A stretch of DNA of 64,000 bases, from positions 9,242,758 through 9,306,757 of the forward strand of contig NC_134536.1 in the NCBI RefSeq assembly GCF_050624435.1, written 5' to 3'. Origin of the DNA: Tenrec ecaudatus. Taxonomy: Eukaryota > Chordata > Mammalia > Afrosoricida > Tenrecidae. A program made the translations under genes and the position numbers. Below are positions 20,571 to 32,950 of this stretch, piece after piece (within the stretch, counting starts at the first letter, position 1; every line of letters starts with the position of its first letter). Under the pieces are notes generated by a model that worked only from the letters and a program-made list of their open reading frames with translations, searched no databases and was not told the DNA's origin.

Positions 20571-21060
20571 GAGGGCAGAGCGCCTGGAGGAACTTCAGCC
20601 TCTCTGCAGATGTGACGCCCACCTGCAAGGCGCCCAGTGTCATGCTCCTTCTGGCTGGCCCTTTGGTCTCTCCTGATTGCATGATGGACTGAATCATGTG
20701 CCACCCGTCACCCACCCTGCCCCCAGCAAAGGACACACTGCGCTGACCTTATTAGAGAAAGGTTTTCTTTCTTTTGTTTTCAGTGAGGTCAAGGGAGCGC
20801 TGTCTGAAGGAGAGTGGGTCTCCTGCTAACCCGAGTGGTATCATAAAGACAAGGGCAGACCTGGGACTCACACTGGGACGTGACCCAGCAATTGCACAGC
20901 GGACACTCTCGGAGTGTCAGCCCCCAGAGCTGTCAGACAGGAAGCGCCCCTGCTTTAAAGACACCAGAGTTGTGGACTTTTGTTACGGCAGCTTCCCTAT
21001 GAGATGCTCCTACCTGGGGGCACGAAGCAACCCTCTCCCCCCAACCCCACCCCCACTCCT

Positions 21061-21170
21061 GCCAAGTCGTTTCCAACTCACAGCAACTCTGGGGCAGAGT
21101 AGAACTGTCCCTCTGGGTCCCCGCGGCGGCACCTCTGTGGGAGCACAAAGCAGGCTTGCTGAGACCACAC
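21061..21170 (-). mobile_element. AfroSINE fragment
   Basis: Plus strand reads CCAAGTCGTTTCCAACTCAC, GGCAGAGTAGAACTGTCCCT and GTGGGAGCACAAAGCAGGCT; the tRNA-like 5' part is missing. Confidence 0.75.
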
Positions 21171-21605
21171 ACACAGCCTCCTACGAGAAGTTCTCAGCCG
21201 GGGAGAACAGGGGCACGGGGCCCAAGCAAGGCTCTGGGTCCAAGCAGGCATGCCCAGCCGGGACAAGCAAGTGCACGGGCAGATGGCGACTGTTGCAACC
21301 CACCCCACGATTTGGTTCTCTCCCGGGCCAGGAGGGCCAACCAGCACTGCTCTCCAGCATGGTCAGGTGGTGCTCCTGACCTGATGAAAGCTGGCCAGCC
21401 TGGCTGGCCAGGGTCATCTCGGCCACTGCAACTCCTTCACCGCCTCACTGCTCGGGAGTGGTCAGCCTGGTGCACCAGGGGCCACCGTGCAGGGACTGTG
21501 CAGTGCCCACTGCCTGCCACTCTGGGTAACTGCGGCCTAGTTACCCCAAAGGCCTGGTTAACTAGGGCCTTTGGGGAAGGCCTTAGGTAAAAGAGACAAA
21601 CCCTT

Positions 21606-21760
21606 GAGTCAGTCCCTCTGGGTGACTAACTGAAAGGTGGGAGGTTTGAGTCTACCCAGAGGCGCGGTAGGGCTCAGCCAGTAAGGAGCCTAGGGAGTGC
21701 ACTTTAACCCCGACACTCTGAACTGACTCGAGAGCAGCTGGCAGTGGGGGACGCAAACAG
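21606..21760 (+). mobile_element. AfroSINE, degraded
   Basis: CCCTCTGGGTGACTAACTGA, GGTGGGAGGTTTGAGTCTAC and GAGGCGCGGTAGGG, then a 3' end with GAACTGACTCGAGAGCAGCT. Boxes are diverged but in family order. Confidence 0.72.
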
Positions 21761-22729
21761 AGAGGACAAGGACACAGGCAGGCTCCTCTTGGGACACATG
21801 CACAGGCTTTCCAACTGGGGTCAGACTCTGCTACAGCAGCAGCGTGTCGACACCCACGCTCACAAAACTAATAGCTGCCTCTTCTCACAAGCAGCCCAGG
21901 AAGACCCCATCTCATCCGTTTGAGGCAGACGTGCAGCCACGGCTCCCAGTTAACAGCCGAGCAAACCAAGGTGAAGTGAGAGGTCGAGTTAACGTGGCCA
22001 CAGCTAGCAAAACTGGGGTTCTCGACCGTTCCACTGCCTCCATGGCCAGGGGCTGCTCCCTGCGTGTCAGCACCCTGACACAGCACACTAAGACTGTCTC
22101 GGGTGTCCGTGAGCATTTTCATGATCGGCCTGTCAGTCCCAAACAGCGAGGAAGTCAATGTCCCCCTCACCCCACCGAGTCAGGCAGTTTGATTCAGAAA
22201 ACAATGGGAGTGGCATGCTCTTAGGAAAGGGGATGGCCAAGGGAGGAGCCGGCTGCATACCCAGCAAACAAACAATGGCCTGAAGGACTTGTTGTGGCAG
22301 AAAAGAACCTACAGGTCAGGGGGGACCACAAGCAGTGTCAGAGGGGCACCAAACAGCAGTGGGCTTGGGAGGGGGCCTGTCCACCCCACCCTGGGTGGTG
22401 AACTCTCGAGGAAATGGGGCTCGCAGCCACGTGGGAGTGCAATAGCGGCCACGATGAAGGGACTGCCAACACGTGGCCAGGAGGCCTGAACTGGAGTCAG
22501 GTGGCTGGAGAAGCGGGGCCTGCGGGTACCAAGGAGAAGGGGTGACTGTCGGGGGCGAGGTGACCAAGAAATCCCCTCTTGCTTGAGAGTGAGTCCAGAG
22601 GACAAGCAGGAATTTACAGGGAATTAATCTGGGATCGAACCATCACTCCTCATTTGATCAGGTCGCAAAGGGTGGAAAGCCCGCTAGTTCGACTTAGAGG
22701 CGAGCTAAAACGGCAAGAGTGGCAAAACG

Positions 22730-23706
22730 AATTTAAGTGCTGGTCACTTAGCCCGGAATATTGAACACTGAGGCATTTCACAGTGTGGGTGATAACCAAC
22801 TATAGCCCGTCAGGCGAAGAATGGCAATTTCCGAACAGCTCGTGGGCCTGCTGACCACCAGGCAGTCATCTGAACAGAGTAAGGGGGTCAGGCTGGCATA
22901 AAATTAGAAAAGGCGCTGTCAGGGCTGTATCCTTTCACCACACTTACTAAATCCATGTGGTGGCAAATAATATGGGAAGCTGGACCACATGAAGGAAGAC
23001 TTGTGTCCAAGATGGGAGGAAGACTCGTTAACAGTCTGCAATATGCAGATGGCACAAGCTTGTCTGCTGAAGCACTTACGCTGGAGGCCCGAGGTCCTAC
23101 GGCCTTCAGTAGGGACCAGGAGAACACACACCCTCTCAGCCGGACCAATAAGCAGCATCATGGTAAACAGGAAAGATCAAATTTGGTGAGGGCTTCATTT
23201 TAACCTGAATCCACAAGACATGCCCAGAGAAGCAGCACTCAAGATCACAGAATGCATTCCACTGGGCCAATCTGTGAAGAAGCAGACTTGTCACTTTGAA
23301 GACTCCAGTGCTCCTGAGCCAAGTCGTGGCATCTTCCATGCACCCATGGGCCCGTGAAAGCTGAGCAGTGAGGAGGGAAAATCCAAGAAGCACTGATGAC
23401 CCTGAGTCAGTGATGCTAGAGAGGAGCATCGACTACACCATGGCTGTCAGAGAGGAAACACATCTACGGAGGAAAAGCACAGCCTGCTCTCAGAAGTAGG
23501 GGTGGGCCTGTCGTCGGCAGGATGGAGTCCCTGGAGAACAGCCTGCTTGGGAAAGTGGAGGGCCCCTCAATGAGACGGGCTGCCTGGAGGGGCTCAGGCA
23601 CAGCGCTGACTGAGTCTGGTGCGTGCAGGACCGGGTGGGGTTCTGTTCGGGAGCATGTGGGTCTCTGAGCTGAAACCAACTTGGTGGCACCTAGCATTCA
23701 CCACGA
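22730..23706 (+). mobile_element. RTE LINE relic
   Basis: Diverged RTE reverse-transcriptase sequence. The catalytic region is visible as LVNSLQYADGTSLSAEA, where the family has Y-A-D-D. It starts around a match to the F-D-x-V-D-H region and runs to the 3' end CTGAAACCAACTTGGTGGCA followed by CCTAGCATTCACCACGACG. Frames are broken in several places. Confidence 0.83.
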
Positions 23707-23869
23707 CGCCTTTGCCGTAAGGTGCTGATGGCTGCGTGACAGAAACAGATTACAGGAAATGGGAGATGCCTTTTCTCCTGAAAGGTTGTGAAGGGTTACC
23801 AATGGGGGAATGAGTGACTGTCACTTCATTTGCTCAGAGGCCAGGTGGTAATGCCACGATCCAGCACAG

Positions 23870-24052
23870 TCATTCCGACTCAGGCGGCATCGTGTGTGCA
23901 GAGGACCTGCGCTGATGTCAGAGGGTGTTCACCGCCGAGTTTGCAGATCGCCAGGCCTTTCTTCCTGGGAAACTCTGGGTGGACTTGACCCTCTGTCCTT
24001 GCAGTTAGAAGCTGAGTGTTCAGCCATTTGCACCACACAGGGACTTGCTCTA
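23870..24052 (-). mobile_element. AfroSINE
   Basis: Plus strand reads TCATTCCGACTCAGGCGGCA, GCAGATCGCCAGGCCTTTCT, CTCTGGGTGGACTTGACCCT and ending TTTGCACCACACAGGGACT. The GATCGCCAGGCCTTTCTTCC block is the older AfroSINE body. Confidence 0.85.
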
Positions 24053-24279
24053 AGTCCAGAAAAAGCTATTCTATGATACGTCACTTCGCTTGTCTGATAG
24101 CACTTTGCTGGTTGGTACCGACTTGCCCTGTGCTGGCGGCGGGCTCTCCAGGGTGCAGGGCCCTCCCACATGGGACCTGTGGAGCTTCAGAAAGACTGAG
24201 GTGGACAGGGTAGCATGGCCCATGCTCACAGACATGGGGAGGAGCCACGCACCAAAGCCCAGTCTTAATTTAACCATTT

Positions 24280-24640
24280 TGTTGGCATAGCATCTGCGCA
24301 CAAATCCATGTTTTAAATACATTAGAGGTGTACAATCATCAGCTCAATTTTAGATAATTTTCTTCATTTTTGTATCCATTATTATTAGCTCCCCCTCTCC
24401 CCACTACTTCCCTTATCAAACCCCTACGGAGCTGTTAATCTATTTACTCTCAATATAGATTTGCCTGTCCTTTATTTCATATAAGGAAAATCACATTAAA
24501 AAAAAAACACAACAGACACCCAACCACAACAAAATTAAACACAGAAAAGCCCCAATCCCAGAGAAAGCAGAAAATAACAAAAATAAGGACAAATTATAAA
24601 TGGGTCAAAAAAGAAAACTAAGAATAACTATATTTGCAGT
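24280..24640. mobile_element. L1-like 3' region fragment
   Basis: Contains GGTGTACAATCATCAGCTCA, ATTTTAGATAATTTTCTTCA, TAGATTTGCCTGTCC and TTTCATATAAGGAAAATCAC. These resemble a widespread mammalian L1 3' segment. An A-rich stretch follows. Family assignment from memory, moderate. Confidence 0.5.
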
Positions 24641-24789
24641 GATCTACTTTGCAGTGCACTCTGTCTTAGGAAAGGGCTATCCACAAGCCTGGTCAAGGGT
24701 CTGAGGGAGTCCAGTGGAGGCTTAATCCCCATGGAAACTGCAAATGGATTTGGGCTCTCGATGACATCCACAGCCTTCTGTTCAGAATA

Positions 24790-25065
24790 TAAACTCTGGT
24801 ACAATTCCCTCCTCTGATTTTGGATTTTGTTATTCACAATCCTTGGATCACACGGGTTGGTGTGTTCCTTCCATGTGGACTTAGATGACACCTCACTTAG
24901 ATGGCCTTTAAGACCCTACACACTATCTGTTTCCCCCAGTAACCACGTAACATCTGATCTCTTCCCCATACGTTGCTACAGCACCCGTGTCTTTGGTGAT
25001 CACTTAAAGAGGTCTACTATGGAACAAAGCTCAGTCTTGACACTGACGCCTCAGAAGCACTAACT
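24790..25065 (-). mobile_element. LINE 3'-tail fragment (family A), inverted and diverged
   Basis: CACACGGGTTGGTGTG, TTCCTTCCATGTGGACTTAG and CTTTAAGACCCTACACACTA are the reverse complement of blocks seen at 34840-34960 and 55450-55560 (GGGGTCTTAAAGGCTTGAAG, CCACATGGAAGAAG, ACACCAGCCT). Confidence 0.65.
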
Positions 25066-25934
25066 TCAGACATCTGTCACCTGCAATCAACCACAGTGAC
25101 CGAACCTGTGCCCCCCTCACCAGAGGGCATAGCCTTCCTCCCTAGGCACCCCCGTTTCTTGAGATCAAAAGGAAGGCCCCAGTGTTCCACTCTGAGAAAC
25201 TTCACAGACTAACCAGGTGCTATGCCAGTTTCCCGCTGTCTCTGAACAACTGCTGCCTGCCCAGGATAAGCTCAGCTGTAAATCTGGGGGCTCCGTCTCT
25301 TTCTGGAGCCACCAAGAACGCCTATGTTTAGAACCGATGTCCAGAACTGTGAAGTAGCTAGTATACAAATCTCCACTGGAGTAGGGTTACCCATGTTGTA
25401 GTTGCATATTTAACTCAGAGGCACAGGGGCAGGCGGGCTCTCATGCCTGTGGTCACTCAGAAGAAACAGGAAGGGAGGCTGCCCAGGAAGGATGTCACAG
25501 CTCAGGGTGAGAGGCGTGGCAGTGAGCTGGTTATTGAGTTATTGAGCTGGTCATTGAGTTCTCCCGAGATCCCTCCCAGAATTTTTTCCCTAGAAGCTGA
25601 GCCGGGGCCATTCATGCCAGTCAGTTCGCTTTCCCTCACTTGCCCCGGGACAATATGGAGGGCGTCCATTAGCGTCTCATTCAGGTCCTGACTGTGGTCA
25701 AGGGCAGAGCTCGCATACCTCCACATCCCGTCAGCTGACACTGGGTCGTTCAAACACCTATCCTCCCACTGAGCTGCCAACCGGCCAGTCAATAAACACC
25801 TGTTACAGGTTCACAGTGGGCCAGAGCTACCCTTGGACTAGGGGACCAGCAGGGCACAGAACCAGTGCGCTGTCCTCCAGGGGCTTCGGCTCCCAGGGCG
25901 GGGGTGGGAGTTCAGTATCTGGCATGATTTGGTC

Positions 25935-26382
25935 GTCAAGAAGTAAGATGAGGACTGAGGTGCTCGTAGCAGGGTATTTTCAACCACCCCGCCTGCATGG
26001 GAAGGCTGGACAACGGCTAAGGAAGACTGAAGAAGAATCAATACAACTTAATTTATGAGACCGACCAAGAATATTGAAAGCACCCTGAACTGGCGAAAGA
26101 ATGAACGGATCTGTCCTGGAAGGAGTACGGCCAGAATGCCCCTAACCCTGGAGGACGCCAGAGTCTTTGTCTCCTGTACTCTGGACAAGTCGCCGGGAGA
26201 GGCCCGTTGCTGGGAAGTACCGTACGTCCGGTAAAGCAGACGGTCAATGCAACAGAGGGAGGCTCTCAGTGAGCTGGACTGGCACAGTGGCTGCGCAGCT
26301 GGGCAGTGCCTCCGGCTGTTGGGCAGGGGTTGCTGTGAGCTACAAGGGTCTCGATGGCACCAGTAACAGCCACAAGCGTGAG
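25935..26382 (+). mobile_element. RTE LINE 3' part
   Basis: Matches the region GGTATTTTCAACCACC through GCATGGGAAGGCTGGACAAC, CCAAGAATATTGAAAGCACC, CTGTCCTGGAAGGAGTACGG, then a tail GTCTCGATGGCACCAGTAAC. No intact frame. Confidence 0.8.
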
Positions 26383-26631
26383 ATATGCTACCAGGAGAAG
26401 ACAAGGGGACGGACAAGAGGGCCATTTCTGGTGAGGGGGCAGGGAAGGCGGCCATGGAGGCGAGTCGGAGGGGAGAAGCTTTATCCCTATTCTGGACTTG
26501 AGGGACTCCTCACAGCTGTGTCTGTAAGCGGCAGGGCCGGGGCAGAGTTCTGGGGACGCTGAGGAGGACTCAGAAGCAGCGTGTCCTTTCCAGGTTGAAG
26601 ACAGTGCATCCACACAGGCACCCTTGGGTGG

Positions 26632-26800
26632 GGAAATGGCTCAGCGCTCAGCTACTAATGGAAAACCTGGTGGATTGAATCCCTCCCGAGGGGCCTGGAG
26701 ACCTCCTTCAGCTGGGTCACAGACATTGAAAACTTGGCCTGTGGTTTCTACTCTGACCGCCATGGGACAGGGTCGGTGGCTCCGAGTTTGGCTTTTGGTT
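26632..26800 (+). mobile_element. AfroSINE, degraded
   Basis: GGGGAAATGGCTCAGCGCTC, AGCTACTAATGGAAAACCTG and GTGGATTGAATCCCTCCCGA keep the order of the 5' tRNA-like part; the body is diverged. Confidence 0.6.
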
Positions 26801-26829
26801 ATTCCAAACCCACCTAAACCTAACCGCAC

Positions 26830-26970
26830 TGCCTTCGGGTTGACTCTGACTCGTAGAGACACTGTGTAGGCGTTCCATGGGGTTAGACACCCTCATCTTT
26901 CTCCCACCGAGTAAATAGCTGGTGGGTCTGAAGTGTTGATGTGGTGCTTATCCGAAGCCACTAGGGCTCC
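26830..26970 (-). mobile_element. AfroSINE
   Basis: Plus strand reads GGTTGACTCTGACTCGTAGA, GACACCCTCATCTTTCTCCC, ATAGCTGGTGGGTCTGAAGT and CGAAGCCACTAGGGCTCCTT. It faces the AfroSINE at 26632. Confidence 0.8.
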
Positions 26971-28372
26971 TTAAGCTGCTGAGCTGGGTTAAAAATCAAA
27001 GAAAACCAACCGTGTGCATCAGCACAGGGAGGCGGCAGCAGAGGTCTCTGGTGGACTCGGGCCTGGTGGAGGGCTAGCTAGCAGGTCAGGCAAGGGTCAG
27101 ATCCCTGCAAGTCTTGGTGCCACCCCTGGCTAACCCCAGTCTTCCTACCGAGGGTGGGGGCTGGCCTCAGGATAGGGGACCACGGCGACCTGTTGGCCAG
27201 CCCCTCGGGCAGAGGGTGTTTGGTGAGTGTTCAGTGTTGCCACCACTCAGGGGCACTCCGGACAGGACCGAGGGGGTGGCTGTGCTGCTGGGCACTGTGG
27301 GCAGCTAGGACTCTAAGAGCTCATGATTCTGCCACGGAGAAAGTGACGGCAGTGAACACTAGCTCAAGATCCAGCTTGTTTCTGAATTTTGAAGCCAGCA
27401 GTCCCATGTCAGACTTTGTCATCATTTCCAGCCCGGGAGACAGCGTGTGTGGCAGCTTCCTGAGAGAAGCCAGAGCTCATCCTCCACTCTTGCTGCTGCC
27501 CCCAGCTGCCCTGGAGGCACTGCCCGGGTCCCCCCCACCGCCCCCATGTGCTGCTCATTGCCAGGCCCTGTGCCCCCGCTGCGACGGCTGCCCCCTGGAC
27601 TGTCGTGACGACTGGGCTTCCACTGGCTGATTCTCCCAAGTAGGTCACCAGGCCTTTCTGCATGGCCTTAGCCCTAGAGGCCGAGCAACACCCAAGGTCC
27701 CCTCGATGGATGAGCACTGGGTACAGCAGAGGGGGCGCTGGTCAGGAATTGAAAGGGCAATCTACAGAGAAGGTGAGACTGCTACCACTGCCTGCTGACC
27801 CCGACAGCAGGTGGCACATTCGTCCAGTGCCGCCCGGCTGAAGGCTTCAGAGGCATACAGGCTAGGAGCATGCCCTTGACTTTCACTTCCCTTCTCCCTC
27901 CTATGCCCACAGGCCTAACAGACGTGCAAACAGGGTTTGGAGAAGCTTTAGAAATAAAAGGGACTCAAGTGACCGGAGCCGCACTTCAGTCAGCTGGCTC
28001 GCTCTAGAAACCCGTGGTCTGTGTTCTCAGACTGCCGGTCACAGAGCAGACCTAATGAGCTCAATTACCCATTGCAAAGCACAGCGCGTAGGCGGGGAAG
28101 GAACTTAGATTAGAGTGTGTTTCCTCGTAAGAGCAATAGCCCGGGCCCTGCTGTTCGGCGGAAATCAAGAGCCTCCAGGTGGGCCTCGTCAGAGTCACTG
28201 CTGCCCACCTCACTGGAGCTCGCCCCCTCTGTTAATCAACAGCCCGGGAAATGGCTGACCTTCCTTCCCACCGTCGTAGACTCCTGGAGCGGTCTGCCTC
28301 GGCTCCCGTGGGCTCTTCCCACCGTGACACACAGGACTGGTGCCGTACTTGGATTTTAGGGACATCAGTCAC

Positions 28373-28532
28373 TCAACTCACTGCCATAGAGTTCATGCCG
28401 ACTCAGCAGCGACCCTACTGGCGGACCGGACAGAACAGTCGCTGCGAGTTTCTGGGACTGAAACTCATAAGAGAGCCCCATCTTTCTCTCAAGGGGTGGC
28501 TGGTTGTTTTGAACTGCTGACCTTATGGGCTC
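28373..28532 (-). mobile_element. AfroSINE
   Basis: Plus strand reads AACTCACTGCCATAGAGTTC, GAACAGTCGCTGCGAGTTTC, CCCCATCTTTCTCTCAAGGG and GTGGCTGGTTGTTTTGAACT. Confidence 0.87.
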
Positions 28533-30149
28533 ACGAGGGCTCCACAAAAGAACTTTGTGACAGTCATGTAATTTTTGGAAGGAATGAAACGGGACCTCGA
28601 AGTGAAAAAAATAAAAGACTTCACACGAAGAAATGCTATGGGGGTATTTCCTGCAGAGGAAGCTCCGGGAGGCCCCGCATCTGATCGATTCCCAACCTTG
28701 AGCAGTTGAGACGAGGCCGGTGAGCCCCTGCCTCCTGCCAGGGGCAGCACTGGTGGAAGATGGAAGCAGGCAGGGCTGCCAGCTCGGCCAGGCAGCAGAC
28801 AGACCCACGTGTGCTGCACCTGCCTGAGGCCAGAGGACAGGGGGAAAGTGCCTGGGGCCTCGTTGGCTGTGCTCCAGCCGAGCTGTTTAACCCTGCTCCT
28901 CTCCTCAGTCATCTTCCAGCTCTCCCACCCTCTCTCCTTCCAGATTAACCTCCTCACTCTCCGCCGGCTGGGGCCCGGGCTGTTCTTCAAAGCCTCATCA
29001 CTGACACAGACACGGTGGTGTCGCGTCCTGAGCTGCGGGCACTCACCGCCCAGTGGCGACAAACCCTCTGTCCCGTGTGCTGTGGCAGTGCATAGCGAGG
29101 CAACATCTGGGAGGACGGCGCAGGGCGGTAGCGGTGTTCGGGTCTGTGGTCCCAGGTCGATGGCCCATAATGATCATAATGCCACTGTTTCGGGACAGAA
29201 GACGAGTTTGTCTACGGCAATGTGAAGGGAACGTGGGACACCGGCCTGGAAAAGCACCCTTGGCCAGACTGTGCCAAGCCTGCATGCCTGGTTATTGGGC
29301 GAAAATCTGGTTTCTATTTTGTTTTCTGAGCAAGGGTCTGAAGTAGGGCAGGGCTTGGGGGAGAATGAGCGGACATGACTGTTGCCAGGTTCCCATCCAC
29401 AGCAAGGAGGGCAGAGTGTGAAGGAGGCAGGAGGCGGAGGTGGGATGCCACTTGGCCCCTGAGGCCCAGGGAGCAGTCTCAGGTGGAAGTGCCAGACTGC
29501 GTTTGAGATACCAACCTGGGGTCATCGGCACAGAGGCCATTGTGGGAGAGGGGCGGCTGGATCAGATGGCGGGGATGCGTGCACAGGAGGGGAAACGAGG
29601 AAAGGGGCACGGATGGTGGCGGGCTAGCAGTCTGTGCTGAAGCAGCAGCCGGAAGAAGGAAGCAGAGGGGCCGTGAAGACGAGTTATGAGGTGCACCCAG
29701 TAGGAGGACACGGCTGGATGTCGGCTCAAGAAAAAGGGACTTGGGGGTTAGAAGGTCAGCAGAGCGGCTTCAGCAGACCAACGGGGAAGGATCTCTCATC
29801 GCAAAAGACAAGCTCGTTCCTTCAGTCACTAGAGACTGGGCCCCGCCTGTGGCCACACGCCATCCCAGGTGCTGGAGGCACACCTGCGACAACAGGACAA
29901 GGAAGCGGAACCCACTCGGCCAGGGGAGATGATGTTTGGATGGAGAAGAATGAGCTTGCTGAAGGGACGGAGAGGAGGGCTCCGAGCCCCAGACCACCCA
30001 GCTGGCCATGCAGACTTTAGCAGGGGGTGAGGCAACACACCAGGACATGCAACCATTAAGTAACCCACACCTGCACATGGCTGACACAAAGGTGTCCCCA
30101 AAGTTCCTGGAAAATAGAGCCGACAGATAATGGGATTCCTGACTTCATA

Positions 30150-30545
30150 AGGAGCTCTGGTGGCACAGCGGGCACTCCTGGCACTGCAGGTCAGCAGTTC
30201 AGAACCAGTTGCTCCGTGGGAGAAACGCAGGGCTTTCTGCTCTCATCAAGAGTTAATAGTTTGGGGAGGGAACACTAGAATTGTGACTTTACAACTTACT
30301 TAAAGACGATTTAACCAATGGCGGGGGAGGGGGAATGTCCTAAAATTGATGTTGTATTGATAGTACAAATCTTGATATGATCAAACTATTGAATTGTATG
30401 AAATGTAAATTATGTGCCAATGAAATAATTGGAAAAAAATAAAATAAGATACATTTTAAGAAGAATGACAGCCTTGGAAATCCACAGGGATGATTCCAGC
30501 CCATCTCATAGGCTTACCATGAGTGGGCAGTGCGTTTGGTTTTGA
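30150..30545 (+). mobile_element. AfroSINE split by a LINE-tail insertion
   Basis: 30150-30252 is the 5' part (AGGAGCTCTGGTGGCACAGC, GGTCAGCAGTTCAGAACCAG). 30465-30545 is the 3' part (GACAGCCTTGGAAATCCACA to GGGCAGTGCGTTTGG). Between them is about 210 bases ending GGAAAAAAATAAAATAAG, with TATTGAATTGTATGAAATGT, typical of an L1-type 3' end with A-rich tail. Confidence 0.75.
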
Positions 30546-31458
30546 GTTTATTTACTGAAAGCCTCTTGCGTGTGTGTAAGGCACTGTGGCTGCCACAGGG
30601 AACAAGACAGATGAGGGCCCTGAGTCCATTGACCTTACAAATTCGATGTGAGTCCTTGCACACTTGACAAGCCTTGCCAAACGTGTCAGAAGAGTGTGGT
30701 GGGGGTTGAAAGCCTCTGTGTACGCTCAGACAAACAGGGGCAGGGTGGGGACAGGCGTGTCCCGCTGAGGGAATGGTGCGGGGGCCAGCCTGGAAGGAAG
30801 AGAGTGTTCAGATTAGGAGCAGACAAACCCGGGGGGTGGGGGGGTGGGGAGGAGGCAGGGTTAAGGGGAATATGCCGGGAACCCTGAAAGCACAGCAGGG
30901 TTTCCTGGTCTTTCTCCTGAGGGCAGCCGGGCATGAGCGACCAGGCGCGTGATTTCACAACGATGCTGTGGCCACACAACAAGGACGCGCAGGCCGATTC
31001 AGGAGGGGACAGGAGGCTTCAGGTGAGACACCAGGGGCTTGGGTGCAGGTGGGCACGGGCACAGGGAAGCTGAGAAGTAAAGGAAAGGCTGAGCAGAGCG
31101 GGAAAGGCTGAGGGCAGAGTGAGGATAACTGCTAGGTCCCAGGGAGCGGGGGAGAAGCTGAGTCTGAAAGGCCTGTGAGCCAGCACCAGGCGCAGAACTG
31201 CCTCCTTCCCCAGCTTCCGCCCTCCAGTGACCACTGCAGGTGCAAGGCTGAGGCTGCCACGGAGCACTGAGCTCGAAGCTCACCTGGCTGGAAGGAACCG
31301 GGTGCTCTTTTTCCTGGTGTGCACGCACCTTGTTATGTCACAGGGGTCAACCAAACCTCCGGCCCAGACTTGCCCAGCTGACCACCAAAAGTGACCAGCC
31401 AGATGGTAGCGGGGCAGCGGACGGCAGAGCGAATGCACACCCATGCCGGGGTCCTCAC

Positions 31459-31625
31459 CTGCACGAGCGTATCCAGCGTGAAGATGTGCTCCCCCCGGAC
31501 ATTGTAGAACTTGACCATGGCGCTCCTCAGCAGGGGCCCATTGGGAAGTTCTCCCAGTGGGCTCTGTCGCTCCATTCCAGCCACTGCCAGCAGGTCTCCC
31601 TGTGTGCACCACTGGGCCACCACCT
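31459..31625 (-). CDS. TULP4: TULP4 exon E: WD40 region (residues 203-258)
   Basis: 167 bases: two bases complete Glu203, then 55 codons, ending in phase 0. Acceptor GTGATTTCAG|AGGTGG; donor GTGCAG|GTGAGG. The peptide includes EVVAQWCTQGDLLAVAGMER, PNGPLLRSAMVKFYN and GEHIFTLDTLVQ. These are two blade-like units (WCTQGDLLAVAG and VKFYNVRGEHIFTL). The introns on each side are about 10 kb (to exon D) and 11.9 kb (to exon F), the two largest complete introns in the window, and both are filled with RTE and AfroSINE copies. Confidence 0.95.
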
Positions 31626-31998
31626 CTGAAATCACAAAGGGACACATCAGCCAAGGGTGCGAGCCCCGTAGTGACGCTCACTGGGTCCAGCGGTGTGTGT
31701 GTGTGGGGGAGTCACTAAGCAAATATGGCTGTGGCTCACCACCTTTCTCGCATTTTTCTCAAGACAATGCAGGCCGCGTTAAACAAGCAGGTGCTTACAA
31801 GGTGGAAGGAGGTCGGCAGCCCTTGACACAGAAGTAACCAGGTGAAAAATCAGATACCCTCATGGCAGCAGGCTCGGCCACCATTTCCAACTGAGCATTG
31901 CCTGACGGGGCCTGCAGAGAATGCGCCTTTGCATTGCGGAAGTGCTTCCCCACCAGTGTCCCTGCACCCCTAGAGGGTAAGGCCCAAGGTTATATTCA

Positions 31999-32190
31999 AG
32001 GCTCCTGGTGGCACAGGGCATTAAGCATTTATCTGCTAACACACGGTCAGCGGTTTGAAACCACCAGCTGCTCTGAGGGAGGCAGGTGAGGTTTGTGGCT
32101 GTAAAGATTCAGTCTTGGAATCCCAGAGGCAGTTCTCCTCTGTCCTATAGTTCGAACGGGTCAGAATTGACTCGTTGGAAAACGAGAGGA
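31999..32190 (+). mobile_element. AfroSINE
   Basis: GGCTCCTGGTGGCACAGGGC, ATCTGCTAACACACGGTCAG, GAAACCACCAGCTGCTCTGA, then TCTCCTCTGTCCTATAGTTC and GTCAGAATTGACTCGTTGGA. Confidence 0.9.
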
Positions 32191-32779
32191 GAGAGGGAGA
32201 GAGACCTTGGAGCGCTGGTCACTTGGTTTCTGTGCAACATGAGGGCAGAGGGTGCTCCGGCCAAGACAAAACCAGTCTGCGCAGGCGGGGTCTTCTGTGG
32301 ACTTGCGCTTCCTCTACATTTTTAAGAGCCACCAACAGTCCTGTGGTCTCGTAGAAAGAAAGATGCTGGGACAAAACTGCCAAGGCAGAGAAAGAAGGGA
32401 GAACTGGGCCGTCCGCCCTCTCCCACCCTCTGGCTTTAAAAGAAGGGCTGTTCTCTGCATTTCGTCACAAGGTTTTTCTTGATAGAAAAGTGGGTGCTTT
32501 GACTGCAGGGTGGCACCTCGCCACACTCACAGCCCAGTGGCCATGCTGAGAAGAACACCGAATCCTGCTGCACTCCGAGGGGCAGGCCAGACGACAAATG
32601 TCCACCAGGGTCCTCTTCAGCCGGCAAGTTCTGCTCAGGGAGCAGCAGCTGCAGAAGCAAGCCGCTCCTGTACACAGGATGGATGCCATCTGGACAGCAC
32701 CACTGGCTGCTCTGACGTGCACCCTCTGACATTCAGCATCACGTCAATCAGACCCACCGGACGGCCCAGCAGCCAGGGA

Positions 32780-32950
32780 AGCACCACCACCTGGGTGGAT
32801 TCCAGCCACGGCAGCCCTGTGCATGTCAGAGGCGAACTTTCCAGAAGTCCATCGCCAGGCCTTTCTTCCAAGGTTCCTGTGGGTGGACTTGAACCCCCAA
32901 CCTTCTGGCCTGCAGCCAAGTGCGCTGCCTGCACCACCCAGGGCCTCCTT
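32780..32950 (-). mobile_element. AfroSINE
   Basis: Plus strand reads GTGCATGTCAGAGGCGAACT, CCATCGCCAGGCCTTTCTTC, GTGGGTGGACTTGAACCCCC and CTGCACCACCCAGGGCCTCC. Confidence 0.85.

Larger units (their letters stand above)
19553..31458 (-). other. TULP4: TULP4 intron E-F
   Basis: 11.9 kb. It contains RTE copies (20368-20570, 22730-23706, 25935-26382), many AfroSINEs, LINE tails (24280-25065) and one SINE split by another insertion (30150-30545). Stretches 19560-20360, 27000-28370 and 28540-30140 hold nothing I can name beyond scattered degraded sequence. Confidence 0.85.

Noticed and set aside
20023..20736. 237-codon minus-strand frame
   Set aside because: Overlaps the RTE tail with its 40-base repeats; repeated Thr-Gln/Cys-Ala-Ala phrases come from that repeat.
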